Of a stretch of DNA of 64,000 nt, positions 30,644 through 39,494 are shown in pieces (position 1 is the first letter of the stretch; every line of letters starts with the position of its first letter). The translations under genes were made by a program, and so were the position numbers. The notes beneath the pieces are model-generated. The model did no database searches. It had not been told where the DNA came from and saw only the letters and a program-made list of their open reading frames with translations. Origin of the DNA: an uncultured Alphaproteobacteria bacterium (GTDB taxonomy: Bacteria; Pseudomonadota; Alphaproteobacteria; HIMB59; GCA-002718135); contig CACMPM010000003.1 in NCBI GenBank assembly GCA_902615625.1, forward strand, positions 1 through 64,000, given 5' to 3'.

Positions 30644-31918
30644 TTATAATGAATAAGAAATGTATTTCTTATTAAAGAAATTTTTTATATCAAATATTTC
30701 TACTCTATTTTTATATAGATTTCTTAAATTAATTTTCTTGAATTGATTATGTCCGACAGCTAAGATAATAAAGTTATATTTTAATAAATCTAAATTTATA
30801 TATTCTCTAAAATACTTTTTGTATTTTACATCTATAATAGATCTTTTGAGGTAAGGATCTGAAAAATGGACATTTAAATTTTTTTTTATAAAATAATTCA
30901 GTATTTTTCTAACTTGTGTGTTTCTAAAATCGTTACAATTTTCTTTAAAAGTATATCCCAATATTAGTATTCTGCAAGTTTGTAAATTTTTATAGTTTTT
31001 TTTCAAAATATTTAAAATTGTTTTTGAAATATATATAGGGAAATCATCATTTATTTTTCTTCCAGACAAAATCATATTTGGCTTATATCCGGTTTTTAGA
31101 GATTTATATGAAAGATAATATGGATCAACTCCTATACAATGACCCCCTACTAAACCAGGTTGAAAATCTAAAAAATTCCATTTAGTATTTGCAGCTTTTA
31201 GAACCTCGTATGTATTAATATTTAGTTTATTAAAAATTACTGATAATTCATTTATAAAAGCTACATTAATATCTCTTTGTGTATTTTCAATTACTTTTGC
31301 AGATTCAGCTACCTTTATACTTGGAGCAACATAAAGCTTTTTACTAATTATTTTTCCGTATATTGATTTCATTACTTTTAGACAAAAATTATTATTTGAT
31401 GAAATTATTTTTGTTATTTTTGTTAATGTATGTTTTTTGTCACCTGGATTTATTCTTTCTGGCGAATATCCTACTGAGAAATCTAAATTGTTTTTGAGTT
31501 TTGAGAATTTTTCAATTAATGGAATAAATTCTTCCTCAGTTGCACCTGGAAATACCGTTGATTCAAAAATTATAAAATCATTTTTTTTTAATAAAAAAGA
31601 GATTTTTTTAAGTGATTTTTTTATTATTGTTAGATCTGGTTTGTTTTTTTCGTTAACTGGAGTTGGTAGTGTAATTATATATATATTGCAATTAGATATA
31701 TCATTATAATTATGTGAGAATTTTATATATTTAGATTTTTTAAAATCATTTTTTTTTATAAAATTATTTTTATCAATATTATTTTTCAAATTATTAATTA
31801 ATTTTTTATCAATATCTATACCAACTATATTAAAAAATTTTCCAAATTCTATTGCTAAAGGCAATCCGACATATCCAAGCCCAATAACAGCAATATTAAA
31901 ATTAATTTTTGTTTTCAT
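30644..31918 (-). CDS. Nucleotide-sugar dehydrogenase (TviB/WbpO/WecC-like UDP-N-acetylhexosamine dehydrogenase)
   Basis: 424 aa; 'IAVIGLGYVGLPLAIEFGKFFNIVGIDID', 'VESTVFPGATEE'-like, 'YSPERINPGDKKH', 'GLVGGHCIGVDPYYLSYKS', 'LILGYTFKENCNDFRNT'. Confidence 0.92.
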   Translation of the reverse strand: MKTKINFNIAVIGLGYVGLPLAIEFGKFFNIVGIDIDKKLINNLKNNIDKNNFIKKNDFKKSKYIKFSHNYNDISNCNIYIITLPTPVNEKNKPDLTIIKKSLKKISFLLKKNDFIIFESTVFPGATEEEFIPLIEKFSKLKNNLDFSVGYSPERINPGDKKHTLTKITKIISSNNNFCLKVMKSIYGKIISKKLYVAPSIKVAESAKVIENTQRDINVAFINELSVIFNKLNINTYEVLKAANTKWNFLDFQPGLVGGHCIGVDPYYLSYKSLKTGYKPNMILSGRKINDDFPIYISKTILNILKKNYKNLQTCRILILGYTFKENCNDFRNTQVRKILNYFIKKNLNVHFSDPYLKRSIIDVKYKKYFREYINLDLLKYNFIILAVGHNQFKKINLRNLYKNRVEIFDIKNFFNKKYISYSL

Positions 31919-32819
31919 CTATAAAATATTTAATAGTTTTCTTAATCCCCATTTCTAAGGAAATAGTAGGTTTCCATTTAGTGTGGTTTTTAATTTTTTT
32001 ATTATTACCTATTAATTTTAGACTTTCACCAGATCTATAAGATATAGCCCCAAATTTAATTTTACCCTTTTTTATATTTTTCTGAACTTTGAGAATGAAA
32101 TCTTTAATCTTTATACCTTTGCCAGAGCATAAATTATATATCTCACCATTATTTTTATTTTTTTTCATTATTTTATAAATACCATTCATTGCATCATCAA
32201 TGTAAAGAAAGTCTCTTAATTGCATACCTGGTGATGTTTTAATTACCTCATCATTTAAACACCCTTTTATTATAGCTGGTAGAAGTCTATTACTTTCTTG
32301 TCTTGGTCCATAAACTAAAAATAATCTCAATATATCAACTTTAAAATTATAAGATTTATTAATCATTTGAAGAAAATGAGTAGATGCTGTTTTAGCAAAA
32401 GAATATGATGAAAATGGTTTTTCTCTAGTAGTTTCTAAACATATCTTTTTAGTAGTACCGTATTCATCGCTACTACCAATATTTATAAATTTATTTATAC
32501 TTTTATTCAAGAAATGATTAACAATATTAAGTAGTCCATTAAATTGGTATTCAATAACCTTATTTCCACCATCTGCATATTTGGAGTGATTTACGTATCC
32601 ACTAAAATTTATAACATAATCTATTTTAGTTTTAGAAATATTTTTAAACGTTGATATATTTAGTGTGTTTAAATATACATATTTTACATTTTTATTTTTA
32701 TAGCATTTATTTTTATTTTTGAAATATGTACCAATTATATTATAATTTTTATTTGATAAAAATCTTACATATTCTGATCCTAAATATCCTGAAGCCCCAA
32801 TAATCAATACAGTTTTCAT
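31902..32819 (-). CDS. NAD-dependent epimerase/dehydratase (RfbJ/CDP-abequose-synthase-like SDR)
   Basis: 305 aa; 'VLIIGASGYLGSEYVRFLS', 'NIGSSDEYG', 'SSYSFAKTASTHFLQ'. Confidence 0.78.
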   Translation of the reverse strand: MKTVLIIGASGYLGSEYVRFLSNKNYNIIGTYFKNKNKCYKNKNVKYVYLNTLNISTFKNISKTKIDYVINFSGYVNHSKYADGGNKVIEYQFNGLLNIVNHFLNKSINKFINIGSSDEYGTTKKICLETTREKPFSSYSFAKTASTHFLQMINKSYNFKVDILRLFLVYGPRQESNRLLPAIIKGCLNDEVIKTSPGMQLRDFLYIDDAMNGIYKIMKKNKNNGEIYNLCSGKGIKIKDFILKVQKNIKKGKIKFGAISYRSGESLKLIGNNKKIKNHTKWKPTISLEMGIKKTIKYFIDENKN

Positions 32820-33574
32820 AGCCAGGGCACATTAGTTTTTCTTGATAATATTTCAAGGTTATCTTTATCTCTTTTCGTATCCATGCACTGCCAAAATCCA
32901 TTGTGTTTAAATGCCATAAGTTGGTTGTCACTAGCTAACTTTTCAAGAGGTTGTCTTTCTAAGATTGTATTATCATTTTTTAAATAATTAAAAAAAATAT
33001 CATTAATTATAAAAAAACCACCATTAATCCAACCTACGGAGAGAGGATTTTTTTCATCAAATTTATTAACTTTATTTCTTTTATTAATATTAAGCATGCC
33101 AAATCTTGCTGGCGGTCTAACAGCAGAAACAGTACATATTTTTTTATGACTAACATGAAAATTATAAAGTTTTTTTATATTTATATTGGACAAACCATCA
33201 CCATAAGTTAAAAAAAAAGTTGGTTTATTAATAATATTTTTTAATCTTAACAATCTTCCTCCGGTTAATGTATTTAAACCTGTGTCAACTACATTAATAG
33301 TAATATTTTTTTTTATAAGATAGGAGAAATAATTATGTTCCTTATTTTTTTTTTTTTTAATACAAATATTATTAAAATAATTTTTTATAACATTTGATTT
33401 ATACCCAGAAGCTATGTAAAAATTATTCAATTTGTATTTTGAATAAATATCTACTATATGCATTAAAATAGGTTTATTATTTATTGTAACCATAGGTTTT
33501 GGAACCAACCCAGTATATTCAGATAATCTAGTCCCTAAACCGCCAGCAAGTATTACTACATCTAATTTATTCAT
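32816..33574 (-). CDS. rfbF: Glucose-1-phosphate cytidylyltransferase-like
   Basis: 252 aa; 'VVILAGGLGTRLSEYTGLVPKPMVTINNKPILMHIVDIYS', 'VDTGLNTLTGGRLLRL', 'FLTYGDGLSNIN', 'PPARFGML', 'FWQCMDTKRDKDNLE'. Confidence 0.9.
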   Translation of the reverse strand: MNKLDVVILAGGLGTRLSEYTGLVPKPMVTINNKPILMHIVDIYSKYKLNNFYIASGYKSNVIKNYFNNICIKKKKNKEHNYFSYLIKKNITINVVDTGLNTLTGGRLLRLKNIINKPTFFLTYGDGLSNINIKKLYNFHVSHKKICTVSAVRPPARFGMLNINKRNKVNKFDEKNPLSVGWINGGFFIINDIFFNYLKNDNTILERQPLEKLASDNQLMAFKHNGFWQCMDTKRDKDNLEILSRKTNVPWL

Positions 33575-34103
33575 ATATTTTTATGTAATCCCACATTTTG
33601 TCTTTTTCTGAAATATGTTCAATTTCTATTGGCCATTTAATTTTTAATAATGGATCTTTGTAATTTAAACCTATTTCTGAATCAGAATTATAATAATTAC
33701 TAACTAAATAAAAAACTTCAGTATTATCTTCTAATGACAGAAAACCATGTGCACAGCCTTTTGGAACATATAACATTTTTCTATTTTCACTTGTTAAATT
33801 GGTTGAAAAATATTTTAGGTAAGTTGGTGAATTTTTTCTAAAATCTACTGCAACATCAAATATTGATCCCTTCAAACATCTTACTACTTTTGTTTCCTCA
33901 AATGGTTTTTTTTGCAAATGCATACCTCTAATTGTTCCTTTCTTAAGAGTAAGGGAGTTGTTAATTTGCACAAAATTATTTTCTAAATTCATTTGCTCAA
34001 ACTCATTTTTACAAAATAATCTTGCAAAAAAACCTCTTTCATCACCTCTTTTTTCAAGTTCAATTTCAAAACAACCTTTAATTATTGTTTCTTTAAAAAT
34101 CAT
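33567..34103 (-). CDS. rfbC: dTDP-4-dehydrorhamnose 3,5-epimerase family protein
   Basis: 178 aa; 'RGDERGFFARLFCKNEF', 'GTIRGMHLQ', 'VVRCLKGSIFDVAVDFRKNSPTY', 'VPKGCAHGFLSLEDNTEVFYLVSNYY'. Confidence 0.88.
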   Translation of the reverse strand: MIFKETIIKGCFEIELEKRGDERGFFARLFCKNEFEQMNLENNFVQINNSLTLKKGTIRGMHLQKKPFEETKVVRCLKGSIFDVAVDFRKNSPTYLKYFSTNLTSENRKMLYVPKGCAHGFLSLEDNTEVFYLVSNYYNSDSEIGLNYKDPLLKIKWPIEIEHISEKDKMWDYIKIYE

Positions 34104-35146
34104 TTAAAAGTCCATTCTAAATTATTAGATAATTTTTTATTTAATATAAAATTTTTTAATGAATTTAATCTAATTAAATTTGAATTTTGGAAGTTAACAT
34201 CTTTAATTTGTAATTTTTCTAAACCTTTAATTAATCTGTTTATACTTTTGTCTAATGTAAATTTAGGTTTTAGTTCTTTTGATAATTTTTCGTACAAACT
34301 AAAATCAACACTATATGATCTCTTATCGGGCATAGCTTTTTTATTAATTTTAATTTTTGTATTGTTAATTTTTTTTGAAACAGAATAAGCTATATCTTTT
34401 ACTTTATAGTTAAAAATATTTCTTCCAACATTAACATAAAAGTTTTTAGGTATTGTGTTTTTCTTTTCATGTATCGCCCAATCGAATGCTCTGCACATAT
34501 CTTGCACATCTATTAATGGTCTCCATGGAGTTCCATCACTTAAAATATTTATATTTTTATTTATAAAAGCACTTGTTACAAAATCATTTAAAACTAAATC
34601 AAGTCTTAATCTATCAGACATCCCACATGCAGTTGCAAATCTCATCGAAATAGAATTGGTATCAGATTGATTCTTTTGTAAATAATTTTCAAAGTTTACT
34701 TTTGATTTGGCATAGGCAGTCAAAGGATTTAGTATATCATTTTCTTTTTTGGGTTTTTGTGAATACGATCCATAAATACTACAACTAGATGCAAACACAA
34801 ATTTTTTAACATTATTTCTAGATGCTAAATTAAAAAGTTTTTTTGAAGCTTCAAAATTAATATCATTTGTTACTTTTTCAAATTTTTTGCCAATAGGGTC
34901 ATTGGATACGGCTGCTAAATGTACAATAACATCAATATTTTTAAGTATGTTATTATTTACCTTCCTAACATCGCAGTAATATTGAAAATCTAATAAAATA
35001 TCAGGAGAGGGACCATTTGTGGTTGTAAAGTTACTAAATAAACCAATATCTAAACCATATAATTTGTATTTTGGATACTTAAATCTCAGATGTTTTACTA
35101 ATTCTGATCCTACATATCCTTGGTTTCCTGTAATTAAAATATTCAT
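34100..35146 (-). CDS. NAD-dependent epimerase/dehydratase (extended SDR)
   Basis: 348 aa; 'ILITGNQGYVGSELVKHLR', 'VIVHLAAVSNDPIG', 'FASSCSIYGS', 'NPLTAYAKSK'. Confidence 0.88.
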   Translation of the reverse strand: MNILITGNQGYVGSELVKHLRFKYPKYKLYGLDIGLFSNFTTTNGPSPDILLDFQYYCDVRKVNNNILKNIDVIVHLAAVSNDPIGKKFEKVTNDINFEASKKLFNLASRNNVKKFVFASSCSIYGSYSQKPKKENDILNPLTAYAKSKVNFENYLQKNQSDTNSISMRFATACGMSDRLRLDLVLNDFVTSAFINKNINILSDGTPWRPLIDVQDMCRAFDWAIHEKKNTIPKNFYVNVGRNIFNYKVKDIAYSVSKKINNTKIKINKKAMPDKRSYSVDFSLYEKLSKELKPKFTLDKSINRLIKGLEKLQIKDVNFQNSNLIRLNSLKNFILNKKLSNNLEWTFK

Positions 35147-35154
35147 ACTATAAA

Positions 35155-36498
35155 TTAAAAATAGTCTTCTAATTTTAAATTTTCACTTTCAAATGTTATA
35201 TAATTTTCAAATTTATTCAATTTATAAATATATAAATTTGGAGTTAATTCTGTAATGTCTAAATATTCCCATATGTTTTTATTGTAAAGTTCAAATAAAG
35301 GATTTTCACAGATATGGACTACATCAATTTTTTTTTCAAGAGCCAATATGATTGATGTAGTGGCTCCAATAAAGATAGAAAATTTATTTCCCTTATTATC
35401 AAATTTATCAGAATATTTATTTAATATTTTATTCAATTCTTTTTCTAATTTTATATGTTTTGTTGAATTTAGCTTTGACGGATGATTTCTTATAATTAAA
35501 CTATTCAGTGAGTAATTTTTTGATTTTTTTAAAAAATATTCTAGTTGATTTGAGATTTTCTTTATAGAGTTTAAAAAATATGGAAAGAATATAAAACCAT
35601 CAATTTTTTCATTATTATTTTTTCTATATCTAAATGAAGGTATCATTTCTATTCTATTTTCAGGCCAATTTAAATATTTTACAAGATAATTATATTGAGA
35701 AGATCCACTTACTTTTAAAATATCTGGAGCTCCATTTCTATATATCATATTAAGAGGTAAAGGGAGCAGTGCTGAATGACTAAAACCGATTGTTTTAATT
35801 TCTTTATTTAAATTTTTTATATTATTAAATACAATATTTTGAAATGGCTGGCCCTCATATGGTATAATTATTTTGCTATAATCAATATTTTTATAATCAT
35901 TAATGATAAAATCTGAAACAATATTTCCAAAAATTGTTAAAGAAGAAAAATAATGTAAAATTTTAGAAAAAGAAATTCCATTTTCTATAGATAATGAAAT
36001 AAAAGTTAATATAAATTTATATAATTTAATAAAAAAATTTGTTTTGGTTCTATATATTAATTTTGTATTATTTATATTTACTTCAGGCAATTTTTTATCA
36101 AGATATATCAAATACCACAAAACTCCTTCTGTTTCATTGTTTTGTAATTGAAAATATCTATCTTTATAAAAACCATTTATAAAATCTTTTTCTTTAGCCC
36201 ATGAAATTATTACTGTATTAAATTTTTTTTTTAACGAATAATCAATTAAAATATAATTGAAACAATTTAATACTGACAAAATATACTTTATTTTGATAAT
36301 CACATTTTTTAAAAAAAAACGATAAGGGTTTATTTTAAATATTAATTTTCCATAGCCTGGTGTTTCTGCCCAAGGTGTTAAATAGCATAATGAACTTTTT
36401 GCAGTATCAATACCTTTATTACTTATTAAATTTAAATAATTTAATGAATATTTTAGAAGATTTATCTGAGTTATTTCCTCATCTTGATATTTTTTCAT
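35155..36498 (-). CDS. Putative surface-carbohydrate biosynthesis protein / divergent glycosyltransferase
   Basis: 447 aa intact ORF within the glycan operon; 'VNFLSYEGQ'-type conserved blocks not assignable to a named family; late 'FIGATTSIILALEKKIDVVHICENP' resembles the donor side of GT-B proteins. Confidence 0.5.
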   Translation of the reverse strand: MKKYQDEEITQINLLKYSLNYLNLISNKGIDTAKSSLCYLTPWAETPGYGKLIFKINPYRFFLKNVIIKIKYILSVLNCFNYILIDYSLKKKFNTVIISWAKEKDFINGFYKDRYFQLQNNETEGVLWYLIYLDKKLPEVNINNTKLIYRTKTNFFIKLYKFILTFISLSIENGISFSKILHYFSSLTIFGNIVSDFIINDYKNIDYSKIIIPYEGQPFQNIVFNNIKNLNKEIKTIGFSHSALLPLPLNMIYRNGAPDILKVSGSSQYNYLVKYLNWPENRIEMIPSFRYRKNNNEKIDGFIFFPYFLNSIKKISNQLEYFLKKSKNYSLNSLIIRNHPSKLNSTKHIKLEKELNKILNKYSDKFDNKGNKFSIFIGATTSIILALEKKIDVVHICENPLFELYNKNIWEYLDITELTPNLYIYKLNKFENYITFESENLKLEDYF

Positions 36499-37214
36499 TC
36501 CCCACCGGCAACAGTCACAGTTTCTAAATTTACAAATGTATTTTTATTTGATGAAAGATAATAAATTATTTCAATTATTTCTTCAGGTTTTGCTATTTTT
36601 TTTATAGGTATAAGCCCAATTCTTTTTTTCATATTTTTTTTATCTATTTTGTTATGTAACTTAGTGTCAATTAATCCAAGTCTAAGATTATTAATAAATA
36701 TATTATCTTTTGAAATTTTTTTGAAATATTGAGGAACAAATTCTGATGCATACTTTGATAAACTGTAATTATAATTATTAATTCCACCACCAAATTTAAC
36801 ACCAATACTAGATATGTTAAGAATTCTGCCAAATTTAATTTTTTTCATATAATCTATATTTAATTTTATCACTGCTTGAGGAAATAAAAAATTAACAACA
36901 AAATTATTTATAGTTTCTTTTATATTTGTTTCAACATACGTCTTATTGTCAACATATCCAATCAAATTAATTATTGAGCTAACTTTATAGTTGAATTTTG
37001 ATTTAATAATATTTTCAAAGTCTTCAATATTTTCTTTAGTTGCATCAAATTTTATCAGAGATATTTGATTATTGTATTTTTTTTTAAGTAAATTTAATTT
37101 TTTAATATTTTGACAATAGTGTGCTAAAATATCAATTTTTTTAGTTAGAAGGTATTCAGTTAGTTTAATACCAATATCAGAACTCGCTCCCAATATTAGA
37201 TATCTATTTTTCAT
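36495..37214 (-). CDS. Short-chain dehydrogenase/reductase
   Basis: 239 aa; 'YLILGASSDIGIKLTEYLL', 'ILNISSIGVKFGGGINNYNYSLSKYASEF', 'NLRLGLIDTKLH'. Confidence 0.88.
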   Translation of the reverse strand: MKNRYLILGASSDIGIKLTEYLLTKKIDILAHYCQNIKKLNLLKKKYNNQISLIKFDATKENIEDFENIIKSKFNYKVSSIINLIGYVDNKTYVETNIKETINNFVVNFLFPQAVIKLNIDYMKKIKFGRILNISSIGVKFGGGINNYNYSLSKYASEFVPQYFKKISKDNIFINNLRLGLIDTKLHNKIDKKNMKKRIGLIPIKKIAKPEEIIEIIYYLSSNKNTFVNLETVTVAGGE

Positions 37215-38100
37215 TTAATTGAGAAAATGCATTGGCATGTTTTTTTCCTATAAGAGTACCTTTGACATCACATAAATTACATGGACTAAAGTTTCTATTA
37301 CCTTTATTTAATAATTTTCTACCAACATTTGCAAATTTTGAAGTCCATATTTCTTTAAAGGATTGGAATTTTAAATTTCCTAACACTCTTTTTTTTCCCC
37401 AATCATGAGGGCACATTAAAACATCACCATTATAGTCTAAAAAAAATGTATATGAAGGATAGTAGCAAGGATCTTTTAACGCAACATTAGTAGCTGGAAT
37501 TTTATGTTCTGCATTTTCCATCATACCAGCCCTATTGCTAATAGTTATTCCAAAATCATCTTCAGGGGGAAGATATCTATGCCTAATGACAAAATTTTCA
37601 TCGTCTATATTACATTCTTTTTGAAGATTTTCGAATTTATATACATCTTCAATTCCATCGTATACTGAAATAAGTAGCACATCTAAACCAGATTCATATA
37701 ATTTAAGTAATCTTTTTTTGTTTAAAACATCTCCATTAGTTACCATTTCTATTTTACAATGTGGTAAATGATTTTTAATTAAAGTTATTAGATTAAATAT
37801 ATTCTTATCTAACAATGGTTCTACAAAACCTGAAAATCTTATTATATTTTCATAATTATATTCTTTTAATTCCATAACTAATTTTTCTAACATTTCAGTA
37901 CTTATAAATTCTTTCACATCTTCATAGTTAGGATCACTTCTAGGACAAAAAGAACACTTTCTATTACATGTTCCTGATTCACTTATTTCTATCTCAGAAG
38001 GTAACGGGATATTTGTACCTGGAATATATTGAAAATTCTTATTTGTTTTATCAGACTTTATTTTGATATAAGGGTCAAGAAAATTTACTTTTTTAGTCAT
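37204..38100 (-). CDS. Radical SAM protein with SPASM-like C-terminal domain
   Basis: 298 aa; 'CNRKCSFCPRSDP' (CxxxCxxC), C-terminal 'DYNGDVLMCPHDWGKKRVLGNLKFQSFKEIW...CNLCDVKG'. Confidence 0.9.
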   Translation of the reverse strand: MTKKVNFLDPYIKIKSDKTNKNFQYIPGTNIPLPSEIEISESGTCNRKCSFCPRSDPNYEDVKEFISTEMLEKLVMELKEYNYENIIRFSGFVEPLLDKNIFNLITLIKNHLPHCKIEMVTNGDVLNKKRLLKLYESGLDVLLISVYDGIEDVYKFENLQKECNIDDENFVIRHRYLPPEDDFGITISNRAGMMENAEHKIPATNVALKDPCYYPSYTFFLDYNGDVLMCPHDWGKKRVLGNLKFQSFKEIWTSKFANVGRKLLNKGNRNFSPCNLCDVKGTLIGKKHANAFSQLNEK

Positions 38101-38104
38101 TTGT

Positions 38105-38770
38105 TTATCTATTTATAGAAGAAATAAATTCTTTCAATGAATTAAAATTTGGTATCTTGTTAATTCTACAAAAATCCTCCCAATTTGATAGTTCTGTCCA
38201 CGAAGAAATAAAAATAAAATCTATATTATTATTTGATGACGATATGTAGTCATATTTGCTATCACCAAAGTATAGTGCTGGAAATAATATTTTTTTATTT
38301 ATTATGTTTTCTTTAAAGATTTTATCCTTATTCTTTGGACTACCATAAATATTATTATTAAAATATTTTCTAATATCAATTAATTTAGTAATCTCAATTA
38401 ACTCGTCTTGATCACTACCAGATACAATATGCAAATTTTTATGATTTAATAAATTTAAAATTGAATTGTATTGTTCAAATTTTTCAGCTTTAATAATTTT
38501 ATTTACAACACAATTTGAATATTGTTTTAAAATATCTTGATATTTTAAATCGTAATTAGATATTTTTAAAATTTCATCAAAAAAATACTTAAATTTTATA
38601 TGTCTTGATATCCCACCATTTTGTTGATGATATAAGACTAATTTATCCGCAAAATCTTTACCATATTTTTTCGACACATCTCTAAAACAATTTGATTTTA
38701 TTTTATTGGAATTAATTAAAACACCATCAAAATCAAATATAAGAGTTTTATACTCTGTAATTTTTAACAT
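38105..38770 (-). CDS. HAD-superfamily hydrolase/phosphatase
   Basis: Internal ATG at 38770 (MLKITEYKTLIFDFDGVLINSNKIK) reduces overlap with the upstream gene; 'FDFDGVL', 'HIVSGSDQDEL', 'LYFGDSKYDYISS'. Confidence 0.85.
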   Translation of the reverse strand: MLKITEYKTLIFDFDGVLINSNKIKSNCFRDVSKKYGKDFADKLVLYHQQNGGISRHIKFKYFFDEILKISNYDLKYQDILKQYSNCVVNKIIKAEKFEQYNSILNLLNHKNLHIVSGSDQDELIEITKLIDIRKYFNNNIYGSPKNKDKIFKENIINKKILFPALYFGDSKYDYISSSNNNIDFIFISSWTELSNWEDFCRINKIPNFNSLKEFISSINR

Positions 38771-39491
38771 TAAGCAACAATTTTTTAACAAGTTTTAAAT
38801 CTTTTAAGGTATCAACTGCCTGAGAAGATTTTTTCAACCTTACCATTTTTATAGAAAGACCTAAGTCAAAAAATCTCAATATTTCAATATCTTCTATGAA
38901 CTCAGTTTTGGATTTTTTACCAAATTTTTTAAATAATTTTAATTCATTTTTATTATAAGCATAGATACAAACCTGTTTTAAAAAGTTTGTTTTTGAAATT
39001 TTTGATTTTGATCCTGGCACTTCCGCTCTTGACATATAAATTAATTCATCATCTTCACTTACAACAACTTTGGGTATATTAGTATTTTTTTGATTTTCGT
39101 ATTTGGATAATTTGCAATAAGCATTTATTATTTTATTTGGATATTTTTTTTTATAATCAATTACCTTTTTAATATCTTTATAGTTAAGCAAAGGTTCATC
39201 GCCCTGAACATTTACAATAATTTTTGCATCAATTTTTTTTGAAGCTTCAGCAACTCTATCTGTTCCTGTTAAGTTTTTTGAACTAGTTAAAATACAATTA
39301 TAATTAAATTTTTTAACAATTTTTTTTATTTTTATACTATCTGTAGCAATAAAAACTTTATCTTTGTCAACAGCTTTAGCGCAAATATCAGCTACTCTTA
39401 TTACCATTGGTTTACCATATATATCAACTAAAGGCTTTCCTGGAAATCTTGATGATTTATATCTTGCTGGTATTACAATAGCTATACTCAT
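38748..39491 (-). CDS. kdsB: KdsB-like 3-deoxy-octulosonate cytidylyltransferase family protein
   Basis: 247 aa; 'MSIAIVIPARYKSSRFPGKPLVDIYGKPMV', 'TGTDRVAEASKKIDAKIIVNVQGDEPLL', 'IYMSRAEVPG', 'QVCIYAYNKNELKLF'. Confidence 0.9.
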   Translation of the reverse strand: MSIAIVIPARYKSSRFPGKPLVDIYGKPMVIRVADICAKAVDKDKVFIATDSIKIKKIVKKFNYNCILTSSKNLTGTDRVAEASKKIDAKIIVNVQGDEPLLNYKDIKKVIDYKKKYPNKIINAYCKLSKYENQKNTNIPKVVVSEDDELIYMSRAEVPGSKSKISKTNFLKQVCIYAYNKNELKLFKKFGKKSKTEFIEDIEILRFFDLGLSIKMVRLKKSSQAVDTLKDLKLVKKLLLNVKNYRV

Positions 39492-39494
39492 AAA

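Noticed and set aside
32749-32931. Minus-strand 60-aa ORF spanning the rfbF/SDR junction
   Set aside because: Overlaps the supported reading frames of both neighbouring genes in another frame.
32816-35146. Simple dTDP-rhamnose operon (RmlABCD)
   Set aside because: The nucleotidyltransferase reads as RfbF (CDP-glucose type) rather than RmlA, and no RmlD is evident; only the RfbC-like epimerase fits.
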